Counted from the stretch's first letter, positions 26,352-34,510 are shown. The stretch is DNA of 64,000 nucleotides from Algoriphagus sp. Y33 (GCF_014838715.1 NZ_CP061947.1:4826001-4890000), one strand, 5' to 3'. Notes: a model not told the origin generated them from the sequence alone. Numbers and translations are program-made.

Positions 26352-27320
26352 TTAAGCATTTGATTTTTCTTTGACTCTACGATTCAGTCCTTTGTACGGA
26401 TTGTACCCGTTGGTATTTTTCTGGTAATAGCCGGTTCCGTCATAGAGACGTTTTTCAGGGTTTTCCTTGCATTCAGCGGAGCAGGTCCCTTCCATTTCCC
26501 ATCCGCACTTCTCACACATTGGCACATGCACATTGCAACTTTGATTGGCACAGTTCACCATACGGTCGGAAGGCGTACCGCAAACGTGACAGGTAGACAC
26601 AATCTTCGGATTCACGCTATTCACCTCTACAGCTATCCTGTTGTCAAACACATAACACTTCCCTTCGAAATCTTCACCCCCGGCTTCCATCCCGTATTTG
26701 ATGATGCCACCATGAAGTTGGTACACATCTTCAAAACCTTGCTCCAAAAGAAAAGCAGAAGCTTTTTCACATTTGATTCCGCCGGTACAGTAGGTTAATA
26801 CTTTCTTGTTTTTCAGATGCTCCAGCTCTTTGACTTTCTCTGGAAAATCACGAAAGTTGTCAATATCCAGCGTCAGCGCATTTTTAAAGCGCCCCAATTC
26901 ATGCTCATAATTAGAGCGGACATCCAAGATCACTACATCTTCCTGATCCTTCAGCTTCTTGAATTCCTCCGGATCAAGGTGCTTTCCCGTTTTTACATTA
27001 GGATCAAGATGTCTTAGCGCACTGTGTACAATCTCCGGCTTGTAGCGTACATGGATTTTGGTAAATGCATGCTTGTGATGAGTATCAATTTTAAACTCTG
27101 TCTTGACAAATCGTGGATCTGCATGAATATAGGCCATATATTTCTCACAGTCTTCCACCAATCCGGAAACCGTTCCGTTCAGACCTTCATCGGAAATAAT
27201 GATCCTACCCCGGATGTTATTTTCGATGCAGAACAAGTGATGCTGCTCGCGGTAATCCTCAGGATTCTCAATCTTGGCGTAGCAGTAATAAAGAAGGATG
27301 TGATAGTTGTTGTTTTCCAT
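26352..27320 (-). CDS. trhO: tRNA uridine(34) hydroxylase TrhO (rhodanese-like)
   Basis: Oxygen-dependent hydroxylation of U34 in tRNAs, the first step of an alternative route to cmo5U/mo5U-type modification. The 322-residue protein has the YceA layout: N-terminal ferredoxin-like domain (YYCYAKIENPEDYREQHH, RGRIIISDEGLNGTVSG), then a rhodanese domain with VILDVRSNYEHELGRF and the active loop LTYCTGGIKCEKASAFL. A C-terminal Cys-rich region (CHVCGTPSDRMVNC to CSAEC) looks zinc-binding and is longer than in E. coli TrhO. A long heptad repeat lies upstream. Confidence 0.9.
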   Translation of the reverse strand: MENNNYHILLYYCYAKIENPEDYREQHHLFCIENNIRGRIIISDEGLNGTVSGLVEDCEKYMAYIHADPRFVKTEFKIDTHHKHAFTKIHVRYKPEIVHSALRHLDPNVKTGKHLDPEEFKKLKDQEDVVILDVRSNYEHELGRFKNALTLDIDNFRDFPEKVKELEHLKNKKVLTYCTGGIKCEKASAFLLEQGFEDVYQLHGGIIKYGMEAGGEDFEGKCYVFDNRIAVEVNSVNPKIVSTCHVCGTPSDRMVNCANQSCNVHVPMCEKCGWEMEGTCSAECKENPEKRLYDGTGYYQKNTNGYNPYKGLNRRVKEKSNA

Positions 27321-27381
27321 AACTGTAGCCCTGTTGCGGCAGGGTGTTTTAGGATGTTTGGTTTAAATTAATTTGAACATC

Positions 27382-27493
27382 TTCATTATTTATCATTCGA
27401 TATTCGACATTCAATAGTTAATGATGATCAACAAAATACAAAATCTCAACTCTGAGCTGAATCTCGTAATTCGTAAATCAAAAATCGTAAATC
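27382..27493. repeat. Sixteen-unit heptad-periodic repeat between NeuD-like and trhO genes
   Basis: Starting at 27382 the sequence splits into 16 consecutive 7-base units with one phase. It begins TTCATTA, TTTATCA, TTCGATA, TTCGACA, TTCAATA, passes two identical ACAAAAT units, and ends GTAATTC, GTAAATC, AAAAATC, GTAAATC. The array runs right up to the stop of the upstream gene and ends 61 bases from the trhO start. Confidence 0.75.
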
Positions 27494-28128
27494 TATTTAA
27501 CTTTTGCGGCAGGATTTCCAAAAACCGTTTCATTCGCTCCCACAGTAGAAATCACCACTGAGCCAGCTCCAATTCTCGCATTTTTACCAATAGTAACTCC
27601 GGATACAATCGTAGCACCCGAACCGATAAAAGCACCTTCTTCGATAGTCACTTCAGAATTGATCACTGATCCGGCTCCGATTTGAACAAAGTCGCCCAAT
27701 TTGGCTTTATGCTCAATAACCGCGGCGGAATTAATGATGCAGTGGCTTCCAACCTCAGCACCTGCACCGATGTTGACATTTGCATTGATGAAATTACCAT
27801 GACCAATGACCGCATCTGTAGAAATGTAAGAACGCTGATGGATCGCGTTAACAGGTTGTACCTTTCTGCGATCATTCAACAACTCCACCAAGAACTTACG
27901 GTATTTCGGATTTTCTTCTGCCACAAACGCCTCAGTCTTCTGGCCTATGAGTTTTAAGAAACCATCATCCTCAGGATTTCCAAGTACAGACACAGTATTG
28001 ATTTCTGTCCCATAAATTTTCTCGTCCTCATCCAAGAATCCAAAAACAACGACATTGTTGCTGTTGAATATCTCAAGTGCGGGATGGGCGATGCCTTTAG
28101 CACCAAAAATTATTACCGGTTTTTCCAT
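27493..28128 (-). CDS. NeuD/PglD-like sugar O- or N-acyltransferase
   Basis: A 211-residue protein with two parts. Residues 1-80 form a Rossmann-like N-domain (VIIFGAKGIAHPALEIFNSN, DEDEKIYG), as in PglD. The rest is a left-handed beta-helix of hexapeptide repeats (VIGHGNFINANVNIGAGAEV, KLGDFVQIGAGSVINSEV, IGSGATIVSGVTIGKNARIG) ending VFGNPAAKV, the acetyl-CoA transferase C-terminus. The ATG at 28128 is used; a TTG at 28152 is less likely. The acceptor sugar is unknown. The neighbours are not polysaccharide genes, so a role in a cell-surface sugar is only a family-based inference. Confidence 0.82.
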   Translation of the reverse strand: MEKPVIIFGAKGIAHPALEIFNSNNVVVFGFLDEDEKIYGTEINTVSVLGNPEDDGFLKLIGQKTEAFVAEENPKYRKFLVELLNDRRKVQPVNAIHQRSYISTDAVIGHGNFINANVNIGAGAEVGSHCIINSAAVIEHKAKLGDFVQIGAGSVINSEVTIEEGAFIGSGATIVSGVTIGKNARIGAGSVVISTVGANETVFGNPAAKVK

Positions 28129-28182
28129 AATTTTCTGCAATTCAGGGTGCAAAAATACAGGAATTCACCGGCTTACCCAAAA

Positions 28183-29478
28183 TCATTTGGATTCTGATTT
28201 GATGAGCGACTGGGCTATTTTGCATTGCAGACATTTCTTGGGCTGACAGTAATTCTTAAAAAGCCCAATCATCCCCTGAGAATCAAATGCATTTTCTGCA
28301 GACCAACCATGTGATTGGAAGCACCGGGTGATGTGATTGTTTTCTGCAGACACTTCCTGCAACAAATCAAAACAACGCTCTTGCCAGTCAGGCTCCTCGA
28401 AATATCGCCCGTATGCAAACCAGAGCGGAATCACATAATTAATCACCAAAAGATCCAGTGCCATGCTGGAAATCCCCGCACTTGCCTGTCTTTCCGAAGG
28501 TTTGCCAAAACTATAATGATGCTTCCAATAATCACTTGGCTTCACTTTCAACAACTTTCTGAAACTTGCGAAATCATGGGAATCTTGTATCACCGATTGA
28601 AGTAAATTGGGTGCATTGGACAATATTGCCGACAATTGTGCGATTCTGACTGTAGGAAAATTACTTGGACGAACACCCATAAATGTCCAATGCTGCCGCT
28701 TCATCCGCGACTCCCATTTATATTTCTTTCTATAAAAATCATATTCCCGGATCAAATGCTGTACATAGGGTTCTTCGGAATCCATGGGCAGCAGACCTGC
28801 CTGCCCCATCAGGATTGCCTCCAAAACCGGCAATTGGTCACGGTGCTTTTGAAGGATTTTATAAGGAACCAATGTGGCCAATTCCCCCATTGCCAGACTA
28901 TTATTCTTGAAGCCAAAGCAAACAAACAGCCACCTGTACGCTGTTTCCTCCCAATCGTCGGTCGTAGATCTTAGAATTTCCAAAATCAGTGCTGACTTTT
29001 CCTGAAGTCGCTCTACCAACGCCTTTTCCGAGGCGGAAAATCTCACAATTCCCGGTGCTCCCTTTAATCCATGAGCACAGGGCAAGTCAGATTTATAATC
29101 CAGCATCCGCTCATAATTTCTCCAGATATCCAAAAAAATCAGCCCTTTTAGCTCCAACGTCGGCATTGGAGTTCCATCATTCCGCAGAACTTTCCTATCA
29201 TCTTCCCACACTACATGAAGCACGACAGAATTGTAGGCAGGATTCCCGCCATGTGCATGCTGCTTCCATTCACTTGCCAGCCTGTGCACCTCCACATGCC
29301 CATGGAAGATTACCCCATCGATTACCACAACCGAATCCCTGAAATCAGGCCCCTCGCTCTGATTATGAAATCCTACCTGGATTATTTTTAATTCATCGCC
29401 ATTCGTAGTATAGAGCTTGTCCTTCTGGAAATATTGATACTTCCATACGAGTTGTAAAAAGTCTTCTTTGAATGTCAT
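28183..29478 (-). CDS. DUF2851 family protein
   Basis: A 431-residue cytoplasmic protein of the Bacteroidota family DUF2851, whose function is unknown. Characteristic stretches are FLQLVWKYQYFQKDKLYT, GDELKIIQVGFHNQSEGPDF, IDGVIFHGHVEVHRLASEWK and VVLHVVWEDDR near the N-terminus. The C-terminus has a four-Cys set (CFQSHGW, NYCQPKKCLQCKIAQ) that could bind a metal. The early GPDF...GHVEVH...W pattern recalls nuclease-like folds, but no function is claimed. The gene is single, followed on the same strand by the acetyltransferase 54 bp downstream. Confidence 0.8.
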   Translation of the reverse strand: MTFKEDFLQLVWKYQYFQKDKLYTTNGDELKIIQVGFHNQSEGPDFRDSVVVIDGVIFHGHVEVHRLASEWKQHAHGGNPAYNSVVLHVVWEDDRKVLRNDGTPMPTLELKGLIFLDIWRNYERMLDYKSDLPCAHGLKGAPGIVRFSASEKALVERLQEKSALILEILRSTTDDWEETAYRWLFVCFGFKNNSLAMGELATLVPYKILQKHRDQLPVLEAILMGQAGLLPMDSEEPYVQHLIREYDFYRKKYKWESRMKRQHWTFMGVRPSNFPTVRIAQLSAILSNAPNLLQSVIQDSHDFASFRKLLKVKPSDYWKHHYSFGKPSERQASAGISSMALDLLVINYVIPLWFAYGRYFEEPDWQERCFDLLQEVSAENNHITRCFQSHGWSAENAFDSQGMIGLFKNYCQPKKCLQCKIAQSLIKSESK

Positions 29479-29520
29479 AAAAGCCGAGGTTAAAAATCAA
29501 ATTGAATTTAACCAAAAACT

Positions 29521-29552
29521 AAAAAACAAAAAAGTCAGGAAACCCTGACTTT
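29521..29552 (-). terminator. Intrinsic terminator of pyrF
   Basis: A perfect 9-bp stem (29531-29539 with 29544-29552) with a 4-base loop is followed on the minus strand by TTTGTTTTTT. It lies 30 bases beyond the pyrF stop. Confidence 0.83.
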
Positions 29553-29581
29553 CATTATTTTATAGTAAAACGTTAGTGAGT

Positions 29582-30397
29582 TTAAAGGTGTTTTCCTAGC
29601 AATTCTCCCATTTCCACCTGCAGTTTCTTTGCTTCCCGCTTGGCCATTTGAGCAAAATCCCTTTCCTCCGACGCATATAAAATCCCTCTACTGGAATTTA
29701 CCAATAGCCCGCATTGCGAATTCATTCCGTACTTGGCAACATCGGATAAGCTGCCTCCCTGCGCCCCTACCCCCGGCACTAAAAAGAAATTATCCGGCAC
29801 CAATTTTCTCACTTCTCCGATCAGTTCTCCACGTGTAGCTCCCACCACATACATCAGATTTTCGGGAGAACCCCATTCTTGGCTTTTCTCCAAAACCGCC
29901 TGATATAACGGCTTGCCATTTTCGTCTTTGATCAGCTGGAAATCCATAGAACCCGCATTTGAAGTCAAAGCCAAAAGTATTACCCATTTTTCCTTAAACT
30001 CCAAAAACGGTGTCACACTATCCGCCCCCATATATGGAGCTACTGTCACCGAATCAAAGTCCATTTTCTCGAAAAAAGCCTTGGCATATAGTTTAGAAGT
30101 GTTACCAATATCCCCACGTTTCGCATCTGCAATGGTGAAAATCTCCTTTGGAATAATCTCCAATACCTTCTGCAACGTCTCCCAGCCCTGAGGTCCCAAT
30201 GCTTCAAAGAAAGCAATATTCGGCTTGTAAGCCACCGCATAATCCGCCGTCTCTTCTATGATCTGCCTGCAGAAGCTATAGATCGGATCTACTTCACTTT
30301 TCAGATGGGCTGGAATTTTCGAGAGATCAGTGTCAAGACCTACACACAAAAAGGATGATTTTTTCTGGATTTGGGAGAAAAGCTCGGCTCGGGTCAT
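29582..30397 (-). CDS. pyrF: Orotidine 5'-phosphate decarboxylase
   Basis: Converts OMP to UMP, the last step of pyrimidine synthesis. The 271-residue size and motifs SFLCVGLDTDLSKIP, YKPNIAFFEALGPQGW, FTIADAKRGDIGNTSKLY (catalytic Lys-Asp array) and LLALTSNAGS indicate the longer type-2 OMPDC. The ATG at 30397 is used because the upstream in-frame start at 30463 would place 22 non-family residues before MTRAELF. An IS element begins 71 bases upstream, yet the promoter boxes at 30415-30444 are intact. It is the last gene before the IS island. Confidence 0.94.
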   Translation of the reverse strand: MTRAELFSQIQKKSSFLCVGLDTDLSKIPAHLKSEVDPIYSFCRQIIEETADYAVAYKPNIAFFEALGPQGWETLQKVLEIIPKEIFTIADAKRGDIGNTSKLYAKAFFEKMDFDSVTVAPYMGADSVTPFLEFKEKWVILLALTSNAGSMDFQLIKDENGKPLYQAVLEKSQEWGSPENLMYVVGATRGELIGEVRKLVPDNFFLVPGVGAQGGSLSDVAKYGMNSQCGLLVNSSRGILYASEERDFAQMAKREAKKLQVEMGELLGKHL

Positions 30398-30414
30398 GGA
30401 TTTAAGGATTTTGA

Positions 30415-30444
30415 CAAAGGTAGGAAACCAAGCTGGCTTAGAAA
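30415..30444 (-). promoter_or_regulatory. Promoter of pyrF, between gene and IS
   Basis: On the minus strand TACCTTTG (30415-30422) matches TAnnTTTG. A TTTC at 30441-30444 sits 18 bases upstream as a weak -33 box. The IS end at 30468 is 23 bases further, so the insertion did not remove these elements. Confidence 0.45.
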
Positions 30445-30509
30445 AGAAATGAAAAGTACCCAAGTACTAGAATAGCCCCAAAAAGTTAGACACTATTTGG
30501 AAGCTACTT

Positions 30510-31031
30510 ATGAGAGGTAAAATGAAGTATTCAGTTCTCTTCAGGAAAGAGGCTGTTGACCAAGTCATCTATGACAAACGATCAGTACTAAAGGTTGGTC
30601 AGGAATTAGGTATTGATAAATCCCTTATCAGGAAATGGGTTCTGTTGTATCAAAGGCATGGGATCATGGGACTTATGCCTATTTCTAAAAGGCAATATCC
30701 ACCTGAATTCAAAGTCAAGGTTATCAAAACCATGAGGAAGAAGTCCCTATCTTTATTGGAAGCCTGTATTCAGTTTAATATTCGAAGCACTGGAGCGCTG
30801 GTAAAATGGATAGGGCTTTATGATGAAAATGGAGCTGAAGGTTTTGCAAGGAAAGAAAGAAAAACGAAGTTGCCTATGACCAAAAGAACTAAGAAGCCAA
30901 AGACCAAGGAAGAGGAACTATTGGAGGAACTAGCTTCCTTAAGAGCTGAAAACGCCTATTTAAAAAAGCTACATGCCTTAATTCAAGCCGAAAAAGAGAA
31001 AGAAGAAAATCGGAAATCATCCAGGAATTAA
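30510..31031 (+). CDS. IS3-family transposase OrfA (helix-turn-helix subunit)
   Basis: A 173-residue DNA-binding protein that recognises the IS ends. Two helix-turn-helix units are visible (SVLKVGQELGIDKSLIRKWV and SLLEACIQFNIRSTGALVKW), as is typical of the IS150 group. They are followed by a basic linker and a C-terminal coiled-coil with LRAENAYLKKLHALIQ (leucine-zipper-like). The reading frame ends at 31031, after the slippery sequence at 30962-30968 where ribosomes can shift to the orfB frame and make the OrfAB transposase. Alone, OrfA usually represses or modulates transposition. Confidence 0.88.
   Translation: MRGKMKYSVLFRKEAVDQVIYDKRSVLKVGQELGIDKSLIRKWVLLYQRHGIMGLMPISKRQYPPEFKVKVIKTMRKKSLSLLEACIQFNIRSTGALVKWIGLYDENGAEGFARKERKTKLPMTKRTKKPKTKEEELLEELASLRAENAYLKKLHALIQAEKEKEENRKSSRN
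30962..30968 (+). promoter_or_regulatory. Programmed -1 frameshift site (A_AAA_AAG)
   Basis: The heptamer AAAAAAG is in the exact A_AAA_AAG phase relative to orfA (codons TTA AAA AAG). The -1 frame stays open from here through the orfB start at 31073, so a fused OrfAB can be made. Confidence 0.65.
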
Positions 31032-31072
31032 GGCATGCCCATGCACTGTCACATTTATTACTGCATGCGGGG

Positions 31073-31858
31073 ATGGCGAGAAGTACGTTTTATTATCATC
31101 TCAAACAATCCAAAAAACCGGATAAATATCTTGAAGCCAAACAGGACATTACAAGAATCTACAGAGAACATCAAGGGAGGATGGGGTACAGACGTATCAA
31201 GTTTGCACTCAGAAATGAGGGGAGATATATCAATCATAAAACCGTCTTGAAATTGATGCAGGAGTTGGGCATCCAGAGTCTAATTCGGACTAAAAAATAT
31301 AAGTCCTATAAAGGGGAATTGGGGAAAGTCGCACCGAATCTACTTAACCGCGACTTTAAAGCCACATTGCCAGATCAAAAATGGGCAACGGATATTACAG
31401 AATTTAAGGTCTCGGATAAAAGACTATACCTATCTCCAATCATCGACCTGTTCAATGGGGAGATAATAAGTTATACAATGGCGGAAAACGCTAAAATCAA
31501 GCCGGTTATAGATATGATCGAACAGGTAAAAAGTACTATGACTGATAATAAACCAGTGATATTACACTCAGATCAAGGATGGCACTATCAAATGGCAATC
31601 TATCAAGAGGCATTACAAAGGAAGAATATTGTACCCAGCATGTCGAGAAAAGGGAACTGTCTTGACAATGCAATCATCGAAAACTTCTTTGGTACTATTA
31701 AATGCGAACTGTTCTATCTCAAAGAGTATAAATCAATCTCGCAACTCAAAATGGAAATCAAAGAGTACATCCATTACTACAACAACAAAAGAATTCGATT
31801 GAATCTAGATGGTATGAGTCCAGTCAATTATCGAATCCATTCACTAAATTCAACTTAA
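31073..31858 (+). CDS. IS3-family transposase OrfB (DDE integrase core)
   Basis: The catalytic part of the transposase, 261 residues from the internal ATG at 31073. In practice it is made as an OrfAB fusion through -1 frameshifting, since the frame is open well upstream (ELRHAHALSHLLLHAGMARS continues across the ATG). It has the HTH_21 region (EHQGRMGYRRIKFALRNEG) and the DDE triad in WATDITEF, LHSDQGWHY and DNAIIENFFGTIKCE. All three acidic residues are present, so the enzyme should be active. The stop lies 33 bases before the right IS end. Confidence 0.92.
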   Translation: MARSTFYYHLKQSKKPDKYLEAKQDITRIYREHQGRMGYRRIKFALRNEGRYINHKTVLKLMQELGIQSLIRTKKYKSYKGELGKVAPNLLNRDFKATLPDQKWATDITEFKVSDKRLYLSPIIDLFNGEIISYTMAENAKIKPVIDMIEQVKSTMTDNKPVILHSDQGWHYQMAIYQEALQRKNIVPSMSRKGNCLDNAIIENFFGTIKCELFYLKEYKSISQLKMEIKEYIHYYNNKRIRLNLDGMSPVNYRIHSLNST

Positions 31859-32022
31859 TAAAAAAATGTCCAAAAATCGGGGGCTAGTCCAGTACAGGGT
31901 ATTGATTTTAAAAACATTCTTTTCTGACAAAAATAGTTTGGATAATAATAATAGATTGAATAGTCTTTAGTTCTAAAGGCAATCTTGGCCGAGGTTTCTA
32001 TTCTTCATTAATTCTTTAATTT

Positions 32023-33483
32023 ATGAAACCAGAAACACAGACTCCCCTGTATAAATGGGGGTATACCCTTGGGATGCTAGTCATTTTTTTTGGCTGTACA
32101 TTACAAGATCAAGATGACCTCTTTGAGACATCGGCAAACAAGCAATTGCTTAGCGAAGCAAAAAGTTGGTTTATACACCAGACTGAACTAGATTCTGGCC
32201 CAAATTCTAGAGTTGTCACATTTATCGAGGGGGAGCCGGTATGGAATAAAGCAAAGGAGCATTTCTACATGGGAAAACCAGCCTTGGAAATACCTGTAAG
32301 ACTAAACGTGAAAAATCTCTTCTCCCTCAAAAATGAACAATGGAAAGAACAAGCAGGGGATTATCGGGTGCTTCTTTTTAGAATTGGACCAAATGCATTT
32401 GAGCCTTACCTTATGAAAGTAGAAAGTGAGGAGGACAGCATAAATCCCAAATTTAAGAATGTGAACAAACTCAGTCTGATGGAAATCCCATCCGACTTCA
32501 GTGGTAACTACTCCTTCTTTCATCTCGATGGAAGATTTGTCGGGTCATGGATTATAGAAAAAGGAGAACGTATCAAATCCGTTTCTTTTTCAAAACCCGC
32601 AAGCACAAAGTCTGATACAATAGCTAATACAAGAGTAAGTGGCTGGACTTATAACTGCACTGTGACGACTTACACCACATACGTACAAGCTGGTACAGGA
32701 GAGCCTCAAATCGTAGAGCGATATGAGACATATGAGTGTATGTTTGCCCTATCAATGGCTCCTACCGGTCCAGAAGATACCCGAGGAGGAGAACATCCGG
32801 GGTGTTATGAGCCACATCCGAATTTTGAGGGATTGGTGGTTCCATGTAATGATGAACCAGATCCATGCAATAATTTCGAAGATTTAGTAGACAAAGTACT
32901 GAATACCGAAGGAGGTTTTGTTAACGATCCTATCGACAAAGGCGGTGCAACAAACAAAGGTATAGCTTGGAAAACACGGACTAATGCAGCTCAACCTATA
33001 CTAGGTAAAGAACCTACCTTAGAAAATTTAGAAAATATAACTGTTGCCGATGCAAAAGCTATTTACAAAGTCTTGTACTGGGATTCTATTAGACTTTCTG
33101 AAATTGAAGATGGAGATCTAAGATGGTTACTTTTTGATTTTCATATAAATTCAGGTCCAAATGCGATTTACCAACTGCAGGAATTATTAAATCAGCTAGG
33201 GGCAGATTTGACTGTAGATGGAATCATTGGTACAAACACCTTGAATTTCATAAATGATTATGAAAATAGTATTGAACTTTACAATGAGTATAAGGCTACC
33301 AGAATATCCTTCTTAGAAAACATAGTCACAACCAGTGTCAATAGATATTTAGCTCGATTTCCAAATGCAACAGAATCTGAATTGAAATCAAAAACTCAAC
33401 GTAGATTTAGAGATGGTTGGATCAATAGAGTTGAAGAATTTATTGAAAAGACTGTAGATAATTATTTAAACGTAAATTGTTAA
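32023..33483 (+). CDS. Lipoprotein with C-terminal GH108 muramidase and peptidoglycan-binding domain
   Basis: A 486-residue exported protein. The N-terminus has a type II signal with lipobox FFGC (Cys25), then acidic QDQDD, which resembles the export signal of surface lipoproteins in this phylum. Residues 30-280 are an unassigned domain rich in Tyr/Thr near SGWTYNCTVTTYTTYV, with several Cys. Residues about 282-370 match the GH108 lysozyme type: NTEGGFVNDPIDKGGATNKG, with catalytic Glu296 expected in EGG. A PG_binding_3-like end (LLNQLGADLTVDGIIGTNT) follows. GH108 is usually a phage endolysin domain, so its presence on a lipoprotein suggests a cell-wall-degrading effector. Target and export are unproven. 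The next gene starts 3 bases after its stop. Confidence 0.72.
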   Translation: MKPETQTPLYKWGYTLGMLVIFFGCTLQDQDDLFETSANKQLLSEAKSWFIHQTELDSGPNSRVVTFIEGEPVWNKAKEHFYMGKPALEIPVRLNVKNLFSLKNEQWKEQAGDYRVLLFRIGPNAFEPYLMKVESEEDSINPKFKNVNKLSLMEIPSDFSGNYSFFHLDGRFVGSWIIEKGERIKSVSFSKPASTKSDTIANTRVSGWTYNCTVTTYTTYVQAGTGEPQIVERYETYECMFALSMAPTGPEDTRGGEHPGCYEPHPNFEGLVVPCNDEPDPCNNFEDLVDKVLNTEGGFVNDPIDKGGATNKGIAWKTRTNAAQPILGKEPTLENLENITVADAKAIYKVLYWDSIRLSEIEDGDLRWLLFDFHINSGPNAIYQLQELLNQLGADLTVDGIIGTNTLNFINDYENSIELYNEYKATRISFLENIVTTSVNRYLARFPNATESELKSKTQRRFRDGWINRVEEFIEKTVDNYLNVNC

Positions 33484-33486
33484 AAG

Positions 33487-33900
33487 ATGAAAAATATAAT
33501 AACAATACTTATAATACTATTAATTTCAAACACTTCTTATTCACAAGATATCTCAGGATCATGGAGGTGGAGCCTGGATAACGGTAGAAGACATTTCGAA
33601 ATTGATCTTATAAAAAAATATAGAACTGTAGGATCAGCTATTCCGACCAATTTCAAAGGGAAACATTGTGGTGTTTTTGAAGATGGGGCGAGGATGGATT
33701 GTACTGTTGATGAATTTACAATCTCTTTGGATAAAATAAGTGAAAATGTATTTACAGGAACAATCCTTAGTGCGTATTCCAGAAGTATTCATGATATCAA
33801 AGTCACATACCTCCCGGCAAGCGGGCAATTAAGATGGGAAATAACCAAAGAAAGGCCAGGACAAATCTATATGCCTAAAAATGTAATTTTACAAAGGTGA
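33487..33900 (+). CDS. Small exported GSWRW-family protein, candidate partner of the muramidase
   Basis: A 137-residue product with a signal peptide (MKNIITILIILLISNTSYSQ) and a mature start DISGSWRW. The G-x-W pattern and alternating strands suggest a lipocalin-like barrel. Cys61 and Cys72 (CX10C, in KHCG...MDC) probably form a disulfide. It begins 3 bases after the muramidase stop, so the two are surely co-transcribed. A clear paralogue is at 35065, sharing GSWRW, HCG, the CX10C spacing, FTGTI and SAYS. Inhibitor or immunity function is inferred from position and export only. No known family is recognised. Confidence 0.65.
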   Translation: MKNIITILIILLISNTSYSQDISGSWRWSLDNGRRHFEIDLIKKYRTVGSAIPTNFKGKHCGVFEDGARMDCTVDEFTISLDKISENVFTGTILSAYSRSIHDIKVTYLPASGQLRWEITKERPGQIYMPKNVILQR

Positions 33901-33917
33901 AGATTGAAAGTACTATG

Positions 33918-33968
33918 CTTACTTCGGTCAGATGGACTTTACAAATCCAAATATATAGACAGGGGATA
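33918..33968. repeat. 51-bp copy of part of the DUF4143 ATPase gene
   Basis: From CTTACTTCGGTCAGA at 33918 onward the sequence matches 36531-36581, inside the ATPase gene, at about nine bases in ten. It is too long to be chance and too short to be a gene, so it marks past recombination or a lost paralogue. Confidence 0.65.
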
Positions 33969-34200
33969 ATTATGTCATTGTGTTAAGTCCACGCAAGGAG
34001 AAATTGACGGTGCCATTTTAATTAAGACAAATGGCAGTACCATTTCACAGATTTCTTTCAACATGCATTAAAGTAAGCCTGTATTGTCATTTCTCCACTA
34101 CAAAATGGGGAAAAGTGGTTTATTGATGAAAGCCTAAAAATCAAAACAAATGGGACACGCATAACTAAAACAGTTTTTTATCTTTATTAGTAAAATCTTC
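33961..34200 (+). pseudogene. Two tandem decayed 3' gene ends
   Basis: Translation in shifting frames gives YVIVLSPRKEKLTV joined by a frameshift to GAILIKTNGSTISQI (ending at 34071). Next come VIVISPLQNGEKWFIDESL and KIKTNGTRITKTVFYLY (stop at 34198-34200). Both contain VIV[LI]SP, then IKTNG and an alternating hydrophobic tail, so they are copies of one lost gene. Neither has a start codon. Confidence 0.55.
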
Positions 34201-34271
34201 AATATTTCCAACTGACCTTGGAAGAAGATTAGTTATGTAATTGGTTAAAAGGATATGATCAAGTAGCTATT

Positions 34272-34384
34272 ATGAAAAATCGAATACTATTACTTGTCCT
34301 TATCTTCTGTACAACCCAGTTATCGGAGGCTCCTACGCCGATATAAATTTCTACTATCTCTATAAAAAACCCTTCAAATTCTAA
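34272..34384 (+). pseudogene. Broken gene for a short exported protein
   Basis: An ATG at 34272 starts a signal-like peptide MKNRILLLVLIFCTTQ that runs into a stop at 34346. In another frame GGSYADINFYYLYKKPFKF continues to a stop at 34384. A frameshift in a small secreted protein explains both. The rest of 33901-34510 shows no intact gene. Confidence 0.45.
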
Positions 34385-34510
34385 AAAGATTGTTTACGGG
34401 GAGTCTTTGTGTCGTCTACGGCATGCCCAATGTCATGCGGCTATGAAAGGAGGCTTTTTTATGGCACCAAATTAGCCGAACCCTAATCGGTTTTTATTTT
34501 CAGTTCACAC

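Larger units (their letters stand above)
30468..31891 (+). mobile_element. IS3-family (IS150-group) insertion sequence, apparently complete
   Basis: A 1424-bp element. The left end TAGAATAGCCCC and the right end, read inward as TGGACTAGCCCC, are imperfect inverted repeats. Both ends also share a GACA further in. It is flanked by GTAC at 30464-30467 and 31892-31895, a likely 4-bp target duplication. It carries overlapping orfA and orfB in the -1 relation with a slippery site, so it looks intact. The right end has the TG..CA termini of the family, while the left shows TA. It sits between pyrF and the muramidase lipoprotein locus. Confidence 0.85.

Noticed and set aside
30473..31886. Shorter IS boundaries at the TAGCCCC/GGGGCTA pair
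   Set aside because: The match continues five bases outward on both sides (TAGAA against TGGAC), and only the longer boundaries leave the flanking GTAC duplication.
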